Below the pieces are notes generated by a model that saw only the letters and a list, made by a program, of their open reading frames with translations, was not told where the DNA came from and made no database searches. Of a stretch of DNA of 24,835 bases, positions 1 to 7,579 are shown piece by piece. Position 1 is the stretch's first letter. Each line of letters begins with the position of its first letter. Source of the stretch: an uncultured Collinsella sp. (GTDB lineage Bacteria > Actinomycetota > Coriobacteriia > Coriobacteriales > Coriobacteriaceae); the NCBI GenBank assembly GCA_902478985.1, contig CABSNH010000009.1, positions 1 to 24,835 of the forward strand, given 5' to 3'. A program made the translations under genes and the position numbers.

Positions 1-49
1 ATCTACACCCTAGAGTTCGTCGGCAGCGTCAGATGTGTATAAGAGACAG
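1..49 (+). other. Illumina Nextera adapter left at the contig end (artefact)
   Basis: Bases 1-8 are the last eight bases of the P5 flow-cell oligo, bases 9-16 (CCTAGAGT) occupy the i5 index position, bases 17-30 (TCGTCGGCAGCGTC) are the Nextera read-1 tail, and bases 31-49 are the 19-base Tn5 mosaic end. From memory the index matches Nextera XT v2 S516. Genomic sequence therefore starts at base 50. Translated on the minus strand the adapter yields the peptide LLYTSDAADEL, here fused to the end of ThiI; on the plus strand it yields MYKRQ. Neither is biological. Confidence 0.98.
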
Positions 50-768
50 ACGTACAGGCGACCGATCTGGACACCCGGCTCAAGCGCACGGATGATGTCC
101 TGCACCAAATACTCGCTCGTATCGGGCGTCTGCGGACGGCCGGAAAAATGTACCGGCACGCACACCGCGCCGCGGCGCGCGAGCATCCAGGTCGCCACCG
201 GAGAATCGATGCCCGAGGAAAGCAGCGTCACGACCTTGCCGGCAGAACCCACCGGCAGACCGCCCACGCCGCGCTCGGAGCGCGCATAAACGTAGACGCT
301 ACCCTGTACCACCAGCACGTGCACCATCGCGTCGGGATCGTGCATCTGGACCTTTTTATCGGGAAACGCCTCGCACAGTACCTCGCCAACCTGTCGATTG
401 ATATCAATCGAGGTGAGCTCATAGTCGGTGTTAGAGCGCTTGGCATGCACCTTAAACGACTCGAAGGGACCAAATTCGCGCAGCGCCTTCACGGCGGCGG
501 CGCAGTACTCCTGCGGGTCGCGGTTGGTGTGGTACGCCAGGGACACGCGGGCAACGCCGGGGACGGTGCGAATGACGCGCGCCGCCTCGTCGACCTGATG
601 CTCGTTAAAGGTCACGAGGATATAACCGGAAATTCGAGACACGGCATTCACGGAAAAGGCGGCCAAGGCCGCCTTGATGTTATCCATGAGGATATGCTCA
701 AAATGTGCGCGGTTCTTGCCCTTCAGTCCAACCTCGTGATAGTGGACCAGGCAGACGCGGGCTGCCAT
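50..768 (-). CDS. thiI: tRNA sulfurtransferase ThiI (4-thiouridine synthesis), 3' end missing
   Basis: ThiI adenylates U8 of tRNA and transfers sulfur to make 4-thiouridine; in many bacteria it also supplies sulfur for the thiazole of thiamine. The visible 239 residues hold an N-terminal ferredoxin-like region with the KGKNR motif (16-20), a THUMP domain (about 60-165) and the start of the PP-loop ATP pyrophosphatase domain with SSGIDSPV (184-191). The family is usually about 390-400 residues, so the rest of the PP-loop domain and any rhodanese-like domain with the catalytic cysteine cannot be judged. The cut is due to the contig end, not to a mutation; the apparent C-terminus and stop beyond base 50 come from adapter sequence. 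The ATG directly follows the rpoZ stop codon (TAAATG), which suggests translational coupling as last gene of mihF-gmk-rpoZ-thiI. Confidence 0.93.
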
Positions 769-1050
769 TTAGGCTTCAGCAACCTTGTGGCCGAGCGCCT
801 TCTCATAACGGGCCTCGTCGTAGGAGATATCGCCGTCGACGATCTCGTCCATAGCCATCGAGATGGTATCGGCACCGGAGAGTGCAATGGTGATGTCGTC
901 GACATCCTGAACGGCGAGCACGCGGTTGTGCTGGCCACGCAGCATGCTGTTAATGTCGCAGGCGCGCTTGGAGGCAAGCGAGGCGAGCAGGAAGCGGTTG
1001 TGATCGGTCTTCTCCAGAAGATCGTCAATGCAAGGCTTTACAACGGACAC
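769..1050 (-). CDS. rpoZ: DNA-directed RNA polymerase omega subunit
   Basis: Omega is the small subunit that clamps the C-terminal region of beta-prime and helps RNA polymerase assemble. The protein is 93 residues, the usual size, and shows the family pattern: an N-terminal PCIDDLLEKTDHNRFLL segment, the conserved R/K-A-C-D-I-N helix (about residues 29-34), and later the Y-E-K-A short acidic tail. The start is GTG with an AAAGGA ribosome binding site ten bases upstream. It sits five bases after gmk and its stop codon touches the thiI start. The order mihF-gmk-rpoZ is shared with mycobacteria, which strongly supports the call. Confidence 0.95.
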   Translation of the reverse strand: MSVVKPCIDDLLEKTDHNRFLLASLASKRACDINSMLRGQHNRVLAVQDVDDITIALSGADTISMAMDEIVDGDISYDEARYEKALGHKVAEA

Positions 1051-1055
1051 GGACC

Positions 1056-1625
1056 TCAGATCCTTTCATGCATATCGAGAACGCGAACGAGCTCATCGGT
1101 CGCGCGGTCGAGATCGTCATTCACCACGACGTCGTCGTAGCGGTCGGCAAGGGCAAGCTCATGGGCGGCGTTTGCCATACGCAGCTCGATCGTTTCGGGC
1201 GTCTCGGTACCGCGACCGACCAGACGCTCGCGGAGCACCTCGAGCGAAGGCGGCTTGATAAAAATCAGCACGGCCTCGGGGAAACGTTCCTTGACCTGCA
1301 AGGCACCCTGGACATCGATCTCCAAGATTAGAGACGAACCAGAGGCAAGCTTGGATGTGACCTCGCTCACCAAGGTGCCGTAGCAGTTACCGTGGACCTC
1401 GGCCCACTCAACAAACTCGCCGTTTGCCACGCGGCGGTCGAACTCCTCGCGCGTCAGAAAAAAGTAATTGACGCCGTCGACCTCGCTTTTGCGTGGGGCT
1501 CGCGTGGTAGCCGAAACCGTCAGGCCCAGGTTAGAGCGACGCTCGCGCACACGAGTGACGAGCGTGCCCTTGCCTGCACCTGACGGTCCAGAAATCACAA
1601 AGAGCTTTGAATCCTGAGCGCTCAC
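1056..1625 (-). CDS. gmk: Guanylate kinase
   Basis: Guanylate kinase phosphorylates GMP and dGMP to the diphosphates, using ATP in the cytoplasm. The Walker A motif GPSGAGKGT is at residues 13-21. The GMP-binding region follows with SATTRAPRKSEVDGVNYFF, and an E-I-D-V-Q-G-A-L-Q-V-K segment lies near the middle. At 189 residues it has the usual length. The start codon is GTG, immediately after the mihF stop (TAAGTG). No good ribosome binding site lies before it, so translation probably depends on coupling to mihF. It lies five bases ahead of rpoZ. Confidence 0.96.
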   Translation of the reverse strand: MSAQDSKLFVISGPSGAGKGTLVTRVRERRSNLGLTVSATTRAPRKSEVDGVNYFFLTREEFDRRVANGEFVEWAEVHGNCYGTLVSEVTSKLASGSSLILEIDVQGALQVKERFPEAVLIFIKPPSLEVLRERLVGRGTETPETIELRMANAAHELALADRYDDVVVNDDLDRATDELVRVLDMHERI

Positions 1626-1934
1626 TTATTTGGTCAGCTGCTCGAGGAGCTGCTCGCGCTGACGGACGCCGAGGCCCTGGACGCGACGGGTAGCGGAGAT
1701 GCCGAGCTCCTTCATGATCTTGGCGGCCTTAGCCTTGCCATAACCGGGGAGAGACTCGATGAGGGTGGAAACCTTCATACGGGAAGCGATGGGGTCATCG
1801 GAGTTGAGCACGGACTCGAGGGACTTCTCGCCCTTCTTGATCTGCTCGCGAAGCTCAGCGCGGGCGTGACGTGCGGCGGCAGCCTTCTCAAGAGCCTGCT
1901 TGCGCTGCTCGTCGGTAAGCTGAGGGAGTGCCAT
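1626..1934 (-). CDS. mihF: Integration host factor, actinobacterial type (mIHF)
   Basis: mIHF is a small sequence-tolerant DNA-binding nucleoid protein of Actinomycetota, unrelated in fold to the proteobacterial IHF alpha/beta pair. The 102-residue protein has an N-terminal helical, charged segment (about 8-45) and the helix-two-turn-helix DNA-binding unit SLPGYGKAKAAKIMKELGIS (61-80), then an ATRRVQGLG stretch (81-89) that fits the second DNA contact described for this family. I chose the ATG at 1934 over an in-frame start four codons upstream because GGAGG lies five bases before it. It heads the unit mihF-gmk-rpoZ-thiI and is preceded by an extended -10 promoter. Confidence 0.94.
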   Translation of the reverse strand: MALPQLTDEQRKQALEKAAAARHARAELREQIKKGEKSLESVLNSDDPIASRMKVSTLIESLPGYGKAKAAKIMKELGISATRRVQGLGVRQREQLLEQLTK

Positions 1935-1978
1935 TCGAACCTCCAAATAGTTGGGTTATATCTGATGCAATAATTGGC

Positions 1979-1987
1979 ATTTTAGCA
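1979..1987 (-). promoter_or_regulatory. Candidate extended -10 promoter of mihF-gmk-rpoZ-thiI
   Basis: On the minus strand the sequence is TGCTAAAAT, a TGn extended -10 element with TAAAAT as the hexamer. It lies about 45 bases before the mihF ATG. I see no convincing -35 element at 17 bases. It would let the mihF group be transcribed independently of the pyr operon upstream. Confidence 0.5.
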
Positions 1988-2036
1988 CGTCAAACGCACT
2001 AAATGCCCAATCGACGGCACCATAGGTTAGACGATA

Positions 2037-2137
2037 CCTGCGAAAAGTGCAATATACGGAGGTCAAAGTTGAGCCCCTGACCTGCGATTCCACACAAAGG
2101 ATGGGAAAGTTTTCGCAGGCACAGGGGCTAATTTGTG
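2037..2137. repeat. Composite palindromic element between pyrF and mihF
   Basis: Bases 2073-2087 (GCCCCTGACCTGCGA) and 2113-2128 (TCGCAGGCACAGGGGC) are inverted copies differing by one inserted base and one substitution, with a 25-base centre. Outside them, CAAAGTTGA (2064-2072) is matched by TAATTTG (2129-2135) with small gaps. In addition CCTGCGAAAA at 2037-2046 is the exact reverse complement of 2110-2119. No run of T follows the hairpin on either strand, so it does not look like an ordinary terminator. It may be a dispersed intergenic repeat or a regulatory or mRNA-end structure of the pyr operon. Confidence 0.6.
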
Positions 2138-2174
2138 CTATTGAGACCCAAAAGTGGTGACTTGAGGGAATCTT

Positions 2175-2891
2175 TTAGGCGACGTTTTCGACCAGCTCGG
2201 CAACGATAGCGTCAAATGCGGCAACCGGGTCGTCGGCACCGGTGATGGGTCGGCCCACCACGATGTGGCTCGCGCCGCGCTCGATAGCCTGAGAAGGCGT
2301 CGCCACGCGGGATTGATCACCCAGGGCGGCACCCACCGGACGCACGCCCGGAGTCACGATCAGCGCGTCGGGGCCGAGCAGCTCGCGCATGTCATGGGCC
2401 TCCATCGGCGAGCACACGATACCGTCGATGCCGTTGGCCTGGGCAAGCTTCGCCAGGCGGGCTGCCTCCTCGGCCACGGGCGACTCGACACCGATCTCGG
2501 TCAGCGCATCCTGGTTCATGCTCGTGAGCACGGTGATGGCAACGAGCTTGGCGCGGTCCTCGCGAGCCTCCTCGGCACCCTCGCGGCAGGCAGCAAGCAT
2601 AGCGCCCGAGCCCAGACCGTGAACCGAAAGCAGGTCGGCACCGGCAAGCGAGGCCGAACGGGCGGCGCCGCGCACCTGATGCGGAATGTCATGGAACTTG
2701 AGGTCGAGGAAGACCTTAAAGCCCAAGTCCTTGAACGTCTTGACGATCTCGGGGCCCTCAGCGTAATAGAGCGTCATGCCGACCTTGAGCCAAGCGGCAT
2801 GACCAGAAAGCTCGTGGGCGAGCTCGAGTGCACGCTCACGGTCGCAGTCGAGGGCGACGATAACACGGTCGCGGGCATCGGTCTCTAGCAT
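2175..2891 (-). CDS. pyrF: Orotidine 5'-phosphate decarboxylase
   Basis: PyrF decarboxylates OMP to UMP, the last step of UMP synthesis. The 238-residue protein is a type I TIM-barrel enzyme: VIVALD at 10-15 starts the first strand, and the catalytic D-x-K-x-x-D motif is FLDLKFHDIP (61-70, with D63, K65 and D68). VTPGVRP and VVGRPITGADDP near the C-terminus are the phosphate-binding loops. The same frame is open much further upstream inside pyrD. I take the ATG at 2891 because it fits the family length and overlaps the pyrD stop by seven bases, indicating coupling. It is the last gene of the pyr cluster. Confidence 0.95.
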   Translation of the reverse strand: MLETDARDRVIVALDCDRERALELAHELSGHAAWLKVGMTLYYAEGPEIVKTFKDLGFKVFLDLKFHDIPHQVRGAARSASLAGADLLSVHGLGSGAMLAACREGAEEAREDRAKLVAITVLTSMNQDALTEIGVESPVAEEAARLAKLAQANGIDGIVCSPMEAHDMRELLGPDALIVTPGVRPVGAALGDQSRVATPSQAIERGASHIVVGRPITGADDPVAAFDAIVAELVENVA

Positions 2892-3808
2892 TCGAAAGCA
2901 CCTACCAGTTCGTTGATGTCCTTCACGCCCTGGGACTCCGCCCAGGCCTCGAGCTCGTGCGCGATCTTGAGCGAAGCGCACGGATCGACAAAGTTGGCCA
3001 TGCCGACCGACACGCAAGTGGCGCCAGCCAAGATAAACTCGGCCGCATCTTCGCCCGTCATGACGCCGCCGACACCGTTGATGGGGATATCGACGGCCTG
3101 AGCGACCTCCCAGACCATGCGCACGGCGATGTGGTGGCACAGCGGGCCCGAAAGGCCGCCCTTGGGCTTAGCCACGCGGGACTTGCGGGTATGAACGTCG
3201 ATGGCCATGCCCTGGATGGAGTTGATGACCGAAAGGCCATCGGCGCCGGCGGCCTCGAGAGCCTTGGCAATCTCGGCAACGTTAACCGGAGCCATCTTTA
3301 CGAACAGCGGCTTATCGGTCACCTTGCGGCAGGCAGCCATAACGGCAGAGGCGCCCTCGGGCGAGGAGCCCATGGCGGCACCGCCGGCGGCAATATTGGG
3401 GCAGCTGACGTTGATCTCGTAGCCGGCAGCCCAGGGGCACAGCTCGACATACATCTCGAGCGCGCGGACAAACTCCTCGACGGAGTGACCGGCGACCTGG
3501 CAGATGACCTGGCAACCGTCATTGGAGAGCTGCTCGAGCCACGGACCGGACTCACGGGCAAAGGCGGCCACACCGGGGTTCTGAAGGCCCACGGAGTTGA
3601 TCATGCCGCCTGGGATCTCGGCCATGCGAGGCGCGGGGTTGCCGGGCCAGGGCTCGGCAGCACAACCCTTGGTGGTGATGGCGCCCAGCTGGGAGACATC
3701 AAAGAAGTTCTGGAACTGCCATCCGTAGCCAAAGGTACCGGCTGCGGTGTTGATGGGGTTCTGCATCTTGACGCCGCCGAAATCGACGGCCATGTTCACG
3801 TTACCCAC
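2885..3808 (-). CDS. pyrD: Dihydroorotate dehydrogenase, class 1B catalytic subunit
   Basis: This flavoprotein oxidises dihydroorotate to orotate; as class 1B it works as a complex with PyrK and passes electrons to NAD. The 307-residue TIM barrel shows the substrate loop MINSVGLQNPG (69-79) and NVSCPN (133-138) with the catalytic cysteine (C136) typical of class 1 enzymes. GVGGVMTGEDAAEFILAGA near the end is the FMN phosphate site. There is no N-terminal membrane extension of the class 2 type. The GTG start overlaps the last base of the pyrK stop codon; an ATG five codons later is possible but has a poorer ribosome binding site. The adjacent pyrK confirms the class. Confidence 0.95.
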   Translation of the reverse strand: MGNVNMAVDFGGVKMQNPINTAAGTFGYGWQFQNFFDVSQLGAITTKGCAAEPWPGNPAPRMAEIPGGMINSVGLQNPGVAAFARESGPWLEQLSNDGCQVICQVAGHSVEEFVRALEMYVELCPWAAGYEINVSCPNIAAGGAAMGSSPEGASAVMAACRKVTDKPLFVKMAPVNVAEIAKALEAAGADGLSVINSIQGMAIDVHTRKSRVAKPKGGLSGPLCHHIAVRMVWEVAQAVDIPINGVGGVMTGEDAAEFILAGATCVSVGMANFVDPCASLKIAHELEAWAESQGVKDINELVGAFEC

Positions 3809-4599
3809 TAGAAGACCACCACCTTGGAAGCATCAAACACGGGACCGCACATGCAGGCGCCCTTCATACCGTCGACCGTCTCGACATTGCAGGTGTTACA
3901 GGCGCCAAAGCCACAGCACATCATGCGCTCGAGCGACACCTCGCAGTACGCGCCGGCCTCGGCGGCAGCGGCGGCGACCTTCTTCATCATGACGGCGGGA
4001 CCACAGCTGGCGACGTAGTCGTAACCGCCCTCGCCGAGCAGCTCGGCGGCAGGATCGGTGCAGAAGCCGTGCGTGCCCAACGAGCCGTCGTCGGTGCATA
4101 CGTTGACCGTAGCTCCCAGCGCGCGGAACTCATCGACGCCCACGGCCTTGGACGCGGTGCCAAAGCCCAGACATACGTCAACGTCCACGCCCTGCTCGGC
4201 AAGCATGCCAGCCAGGCAGAGCACGGGCGGAACGCCAATGCCGCCAGCGACGAGCAGCGCCTTCCTGGTGCCCTCGGGCACGAGCCAGCCGCGGCCGCCG
4301 GGGCCCAACAGATTAGAGGTGGAACCGGGAGCCATCTGCGACAGACGGCGGGTATCGTCGCCCACGACGGCGTACCACAGCTCAACGGTGCCGGCCTCGG
4401 CGTCGGCGCGGTAGTAGCTCAGAGGCACGCGAAGCAGCGAGGACGCATCGCCGGGCACGGCGATGTTCACAAACTGACCGGGCTTGAGCGCACTTGCAAG
4501 CTTGGGGGCCGAGATGACGAGCGAGAAGATGCCGTCGGCGATCTCCCGGTTCGAGACGACCTCGAAGTCGTGCATGCGTGCAGTGGAAGGTGTGGGCAT
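3808..4599 (-). CDS. pyrK: Dihydroorotate dehydrogenase electron transfer subunit PyrK
   Basis: PyrK carries FAD and a 2Fe-2S cluster and moves electrons from PyrD to NAD. The 263-residue protein has a ferredoxin-reductase-like FAD domain with RVPLSY (57-62, the place of the family R-x-P-x-S motif), a nucleotide-binding segment VAGGIGVPP (117-125), and a C-terminal cluster-binding region in which C228/C229, C234, C237 and C249/C251 supply the four ligands. The ATG has a GGAG site five bases upstream. It is separated from pyrC by 92 bases with a strong hairpin, but overlaps pyrD by one base. Confidence 0.95.
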   Translation of the reverse strand: MPTPSTARMHDFEVVSNREIADGIFSLVISAPKLASALKPGQFVNIAVPGDASSLLRVPLSYYRADAEAGTVELWYAVVGDDTRRLSQMAPGSTSNLLGPGGRGWLVPEGTRKALLVAGGIGVPPVLCLAGMLAEQGVDVDVCLGFGTASKAVGVDEFRALGATVNVCTDDGSLGTHGFCTDPAAELLGEGGYDYVASCGPAVMMKKVAAAAAEAGAYCEVSLERMMCCGFGACNTCNVETVDGMKGACMCGPVFDASKVVVF

Positions 4600-4646
4600 A
4601 GACGCTCCAATCCCCCATGCGGTTGCATGGTCAAAACGAACAGAAA

Positions 4647-4671
4647 GCGCGGCACCGCAAGGGCACCGCGC
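4647..4671 (-). terminator. Strong hairpin between pyrC and pyrK, possible partial terminator
   Basis: GCGCGGCACC (4647-4656) and GGCACCGCGC (4662-4671) pair over ten base pairs, two of them G-U in the minus-strand RNA, around a five-base loop. On the minus strand the stem is followed by TTTCTGTTCGTTTT, an interrupted T-rich tract. This is either a leaky intrinsic terminator or a processing or stability hairpin separating pyrRBC from pyrKDF. Confidence 0.55.
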
Positions 4672-4691
4672 ACAAAAGCGATAAGGCTATG

Positions 4692-5981
4692 CTAGCAGAT
4701 GCAGCCGTCGGCGAGCGTCTGCTTACCGCCGACAAACACATCGGTGGCACGACCGGTAAGCGTGCGGCCGGCGAAGCCGGAGTTCTCGGCACGCGACTCG
4801 TAGCCGTCCTCGCCAACCGTCCAGGTTACGGTGGGGTCGAACACGGTCAGGTCGGCAACGGAGCCCGCCTTGACCTGAACCTGGTCGAGGCCCAGGATCT
4901 CACGCGGCTTGATGGCCATGAGCTCGACCATGCGACCCACGCTCATCTTGCCCGTGTTGACCAGCTCGGTGAGCACGAGCGACAGCGAGGTCTCGAGGCC
5001 GATCATGCCAAAGGGCGCAAGCTCGAACTCGCGGGCCTTCTCCCACGGAGTGTGCGGAGCGTGATCGGTGACGATAACGTCGACGGTACCGTCGATGACA
5101 CCCTGACGGATGGCCTCGGCGTCCTCGTCGGTGCGCAGCGGCGGATTGACCTTGAGCGAGGTGTTGTAGGTCTCGTCCAGGTCGTTCTCGGTCAGGAACA
5201 TGTGGTGCGGGGTAGCCTCGCAGGTAACCTGAACGCCAGCGGCCTTACCGGCACGCACGATTTCCAGGCCATGGGCGGTGGAGATGTGCTGGATGTGCAG
5301 CTTGGCACCGGTCAGCTTAGCGATCTCGATGTCGCGAGCGATCTGGAGCTCCTCGCCGGCAGCCGGCCAGCCCTCAAGAGCCAGACGGGTCGAGACCTTG
5401 CCCTCGTTGATCTGGCCGTGGCCGACCAGGTCCTCGTCCTGGCAGTGGCTCATAAATACCTTGCCGAACATCTTGCCGTAGTCCATGCAGCGACGGAGCA
5501 TGCCCGCGCCCTGCACGCCGCGACCGTCGTCGGTAAAGGCGACGGCGCCGTGGGCGACCATATCGCCCATCTCGGACATGGCCTCGCCCTTAAGACCGCG
5601 GGTCATGGCGCCCGACGGATAGACGCGGCAGTGACCGACCTCGGCAGCGCGGGACTTGACGAACTCCACGACGGTGCCGTTATCGGTGACGGGATCGGTG
5701 TTGGGCATGGCACACACGCCGGTAAAGCCGCCCTTGGCAGCTGCGCGGGTGCCGCTCTCGATGTCCTCTTTGACCTCGTAGCCGGGCTCGCGAAGGTGAA
5801 CGTGCATATCCACCAGGCCGGGGACGAGGTGCTTGCCGGAAAGGTCGCGGACCTCGGCTCCCTCGACGGCGAGATTCTCGCCGACCTCGGCGATCTTGTC
5901 GCCGTCAATCAGGACGTCAACGACACCGTCAAGCTCGACGGACGGGTCGACGACGTGGGCATTCTTAAGAAGCAAGGCCAT
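4692..5981 (-). CDS. pyrC: Dihydroorotase
   Basis: PyrC closes carbamoyl aspartate to dihydroorotate with a zinc centre in an amidohydrolase barrel. The 429-residue protein is a class I (long) dihydroorotase. Visible metal ligands are MHVHLRE (H60, H62), H179 in MSHCQDED, H232 in IQHIST and D306 in VTDHAPH. I chose the ATG at 5981 (MALLLKNAHVVDP) because it begins at the family's normal point and has GGAGG eight bases upstream; the frame is open further upstream but only inside pyrB. It overlaps the end of pyrB by 17 bases. The next gene, pyrK, lies beyond a hairpin. Confidence 0.96.
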   Translation of the reverse strand: MALLLKNAHVVDPSVELDGVVDVLIDGDKIAEVGENLAVEGAEVRDLSGKHLVPGLVDMHVHLREPGYEVKEDIESGTRAAAKGGFTGVCAMPNTDPVTDNGTVVEFVKSRAAEVGHCRVYPSGAMTRGLKGEAMSEMGDMVAHGAVAFTDDGRGVQGAGMLRRCMDYGKMFGKVFMSHCQDEDLVGHGQINEGKVSTRLALEGWPAAGEELQIARDIEIAKLTGAKLHIQHISTAHGLEIVRAGKAAGVQVTCEATPHHMFLTENDLDETYNTSLKVNPPLRTDEDAEAIRQGVIDGTVDVIVTDHAPHTPWEKAREFELAPFGMIGLETSLSLVLTELVNTGKMSVGRMVELMAIKPREILGLDQVQVKAGSVADLTVFDPTVTWTVGEDGYESRAENSGFAGRTLTGRATDVFVGGKQTLADGCIC

Positions 5982-6909
5982 TATCGGCACCTCCAAGCAG
6001 CAGATACAGGATAGCCATACGCACGCAGATACCGGCGTAGACCTGCTCCAGGATGACGGAGCGTTGCGGGTGGTCGGCCATATAGGAGTCGAACTCAACG
6101 CCGCGGTTGATGGGGCCCGGGTGGCAGATGATCGCATCGGGCTTCATGAGCTTCTCGCGGTCCTTGGTCAGGCCGAAGAGCTTGTGGTACTCGCGAATGG
6201 TCGGGAACGGGGCACCCTCGAGGCGCTCCTGCTGCACGCGCAGCATGTAGACGACGTCCAGCTCGGGCAGGACGGAATCGAGGTCGCTCGTCACGTGGTC
6301 GCAGCCCAGGACCTCGGGCGCCGGCGGCAGCAGCGTGCCGGGGGCGACGGCGTAGGTCTCGCAGCCCATGATCTTAAGGGCGGGGATCAGCGAGCCGCAC
6401 ACGCGGGAGTGGGCGATATCGCCGACGACGGCGACCTTCAGACCGTGGAAGTCACCCTTGTGCTCCCAGATGGTGTACAGGTCGAGCAAGGCCTGCGTGG
6501 GATGGTTGTGCTTGCCGTCACCGGCGCAGATGACGCTTGCGGGCGAGTTCTGCGTGACGATGTAGGGAGCACCGGCGTGCTTATCGCGAACGACGATGCA
6601 GTCGATCTTATAGGCGTTGAGGGTCTCGACGGTGTCGACGAGGCTCTCACCCTTGACCGTGGAGGTCGAGGAGCCGCCAAAGTTAAGACTGTCGGCCGAA
6701 AGACGCTTCTCGGCGAGCTCGAAGGAGCTGCGGGTGCGCGTCGAGGGCTCGTTGAACATGTTGACGATGGTCTTGCCCTTGAGCGTGGGGACCTTCTTGA
6801 TCGCACGCTCGTTGACCTCGGAGAACGCCTTGGCGGTCTCGAGGATGAGCTTAATGTCCTCTTCGGAGTACTCGGTAATGTCGATCAGGTGCTTATGGTT
6901 GAACGCCAC
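5965..6909 (-). CDS. pyrB: Aspartate carbamoyltransferase catalytic chain
   Basis: PyrB joins carbamoyl phosphate and aspartate, the first committed step of pyrimidine synthesis. The protein has the carbamoyl phosphate motif STRTR (56-60) within FNEPSTRTRSSFE and HPTQALLDLYT (from 136), with PGPINRGVEF near the C-terminus. An in-frame GTG at 6921 exists, but a near-perfect ribosome binding site GGAGGTGA overlaps it. This site is correctly spaced (eight bases) for the GTG at 6909, so I take 314 residues starting VAFNHKH with an initiator methionine. That leaves four bases after the pyrR stop. No pyrI regulatory chain is present. Confidence 0.93.
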   Translation of the reverse strand: MAFNHKHLIDITEYSEEDIKLILETAKAFSEVNERAIKKVPTLKGKTIVNMFNEPSTRTRSSFELAEKRLSADSLNFGGSSTSTVKGESLVDTVETLNAYKIDCIVVRDKHAGAPYIVTQNSPASVICAGDGKHNHPTQALLDLYTIWEHKGDFHGLKVAVVGDIAHSRVCGSLIPALKIMGCETYAVAPGTLLPPAPEVLGCDHVTSDLDSVLPELDVVYMLRVQQERLEGAPFPTIREYHKLFGLTKDREKLMKPDAIICHPGPINRGVEFDSYMADHPQRSVILEQVYAGICVRMAILYLLLGGADNGLAS

Positions 6910-6913
6910 GGTA

Positions 6914-7498
6914 CTACTCACCTCCCAGCGGCGCGGAGCCCACGTGGGAACCCGGCGCGACGTCGTTAATCTCGACGGCGGTGTGGCCGTCGACTTCCTT
7001 CATATATAGGTGCACGTTCTCCTCATGCGACGAGGGAACGTTCTTGCCGACAAAGTCCGGCGAGATGGGGAGCTCGCGGTGGCCGCGGTCAACGAGGACT
7101 GCCAGCTCAATACGGCTCGGACGGCCCAAGTCCATGACGGCGTCGAGAGCGGCGCGAATGGTACGGCCCGTATACAGGATGTCGTCCACCAGCACGACGC
7201 GCTTGCCGTCGACGCTAAAGGGAATGTTGGTGGCGTGGATCGCGGGAGCGAAATTGGTAGCGTAGTCATCGCGGTAGAAGCTGATGTCGAGGCTGCCGAG
7301 CGGAACGTCGACGCCCTCGATCTCCTTGATCTCCTCGGCGAGCTTCTTTGCCAGAAGGTCGCCGCGCGTGACGATGCCGACCAGAGCGAGGTCTTCACAG
7401 CCCTCGTTGCGCTCGAGAATCTCGTGCGCGATGCGGGTCATCGCTCGATTGACGGCGGTCTCGTCCATGATGACCGCCTTGGGGGAAGTCGTGCCCAT
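6914..7498 (-). CDS. pyrR: PyrR: pyr operon RNA-binding regulator / uracil phosphoribosyltransferase
   Basis: PyrR binds pyr leader RNA when UMP or UTP is abundant and promotes termination; many homologues also make UMP from uracil and PRPP. The 194-residue protein has the PRPP-binding motif VVLVDDILYTGRTI (101-114) and the family segments LVGIVTRGD (39-47) and LDISFYRDD (70-78). The C-terminal 15-20 residues (PGSHVGSAPLGGE) are longer than in the Bacillus protein and look unstructured. The ATG has GGAG four bases upstream. It is the first gene of the operon and lies just after a leader with terminator and antiterminator folds, which fits self-regulation. Confidence 0.96.
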   Translation of the reverse strand: MGTTSPKAVIMDETAVNRAMTRIAHEILERNEGCEDLALVGIVTRGDLLAKKLAEEIKEIEGVDVPLGSLDISFYRDDYATNFAPAIHATNIPFSVDGKRVVLVDDILYTGRTIRAALDAVMDLGRPSRIELAVLVDRGHRELPISPDFVGKNVPSSHEENVHLYMKEVDGHTAVEINDVAPGSHVGSAPLGGE

Positions 7499-7537
7499 CG
7501 ATCTCCTTCCTCACATGTCTTGACTGCTGACACAGTC

Positions 7538-7579
7538 AAAAAAAATAGATGCCCGACCGCTCAAAGCGGACCAGACACC
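7538..7579 (-). terminator. Intrinsic terminator (attenuator) in the pyr leader
   Basis: In the minus-strand RNA, GGUGUCUG-GU-CCGCU pairs with AGCGG-U-CGGGCAUC around a UUG loop, with two outer wobble pairs and a small internal loop, and is followed by UA and eight U (A at 7538-7545 on the plus strand). It lies 40 bases before the pyrR start, so it would stop transcription before any pyr gene is reached. Confidence 0.85.

Noticed and set aside
35..289. Plus-strand reading frame starting MYKRQ
   Set aside because: The start lies in the Tn5 mosaic end of the adapter, and the rest is antisense to thiI.
2892..3140. N-terminal extension of pyrF within pyrD
   Set aside because: The extension is arginine-rich out-of-frame translation of pyrD. 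The family begins at the ATG at 2891.
4617..6014. 465-codon plus-strand frame across pyrC
   Set aside because: It is antisense to a certain dihydroorotase gene and has the same low-complexity composition.
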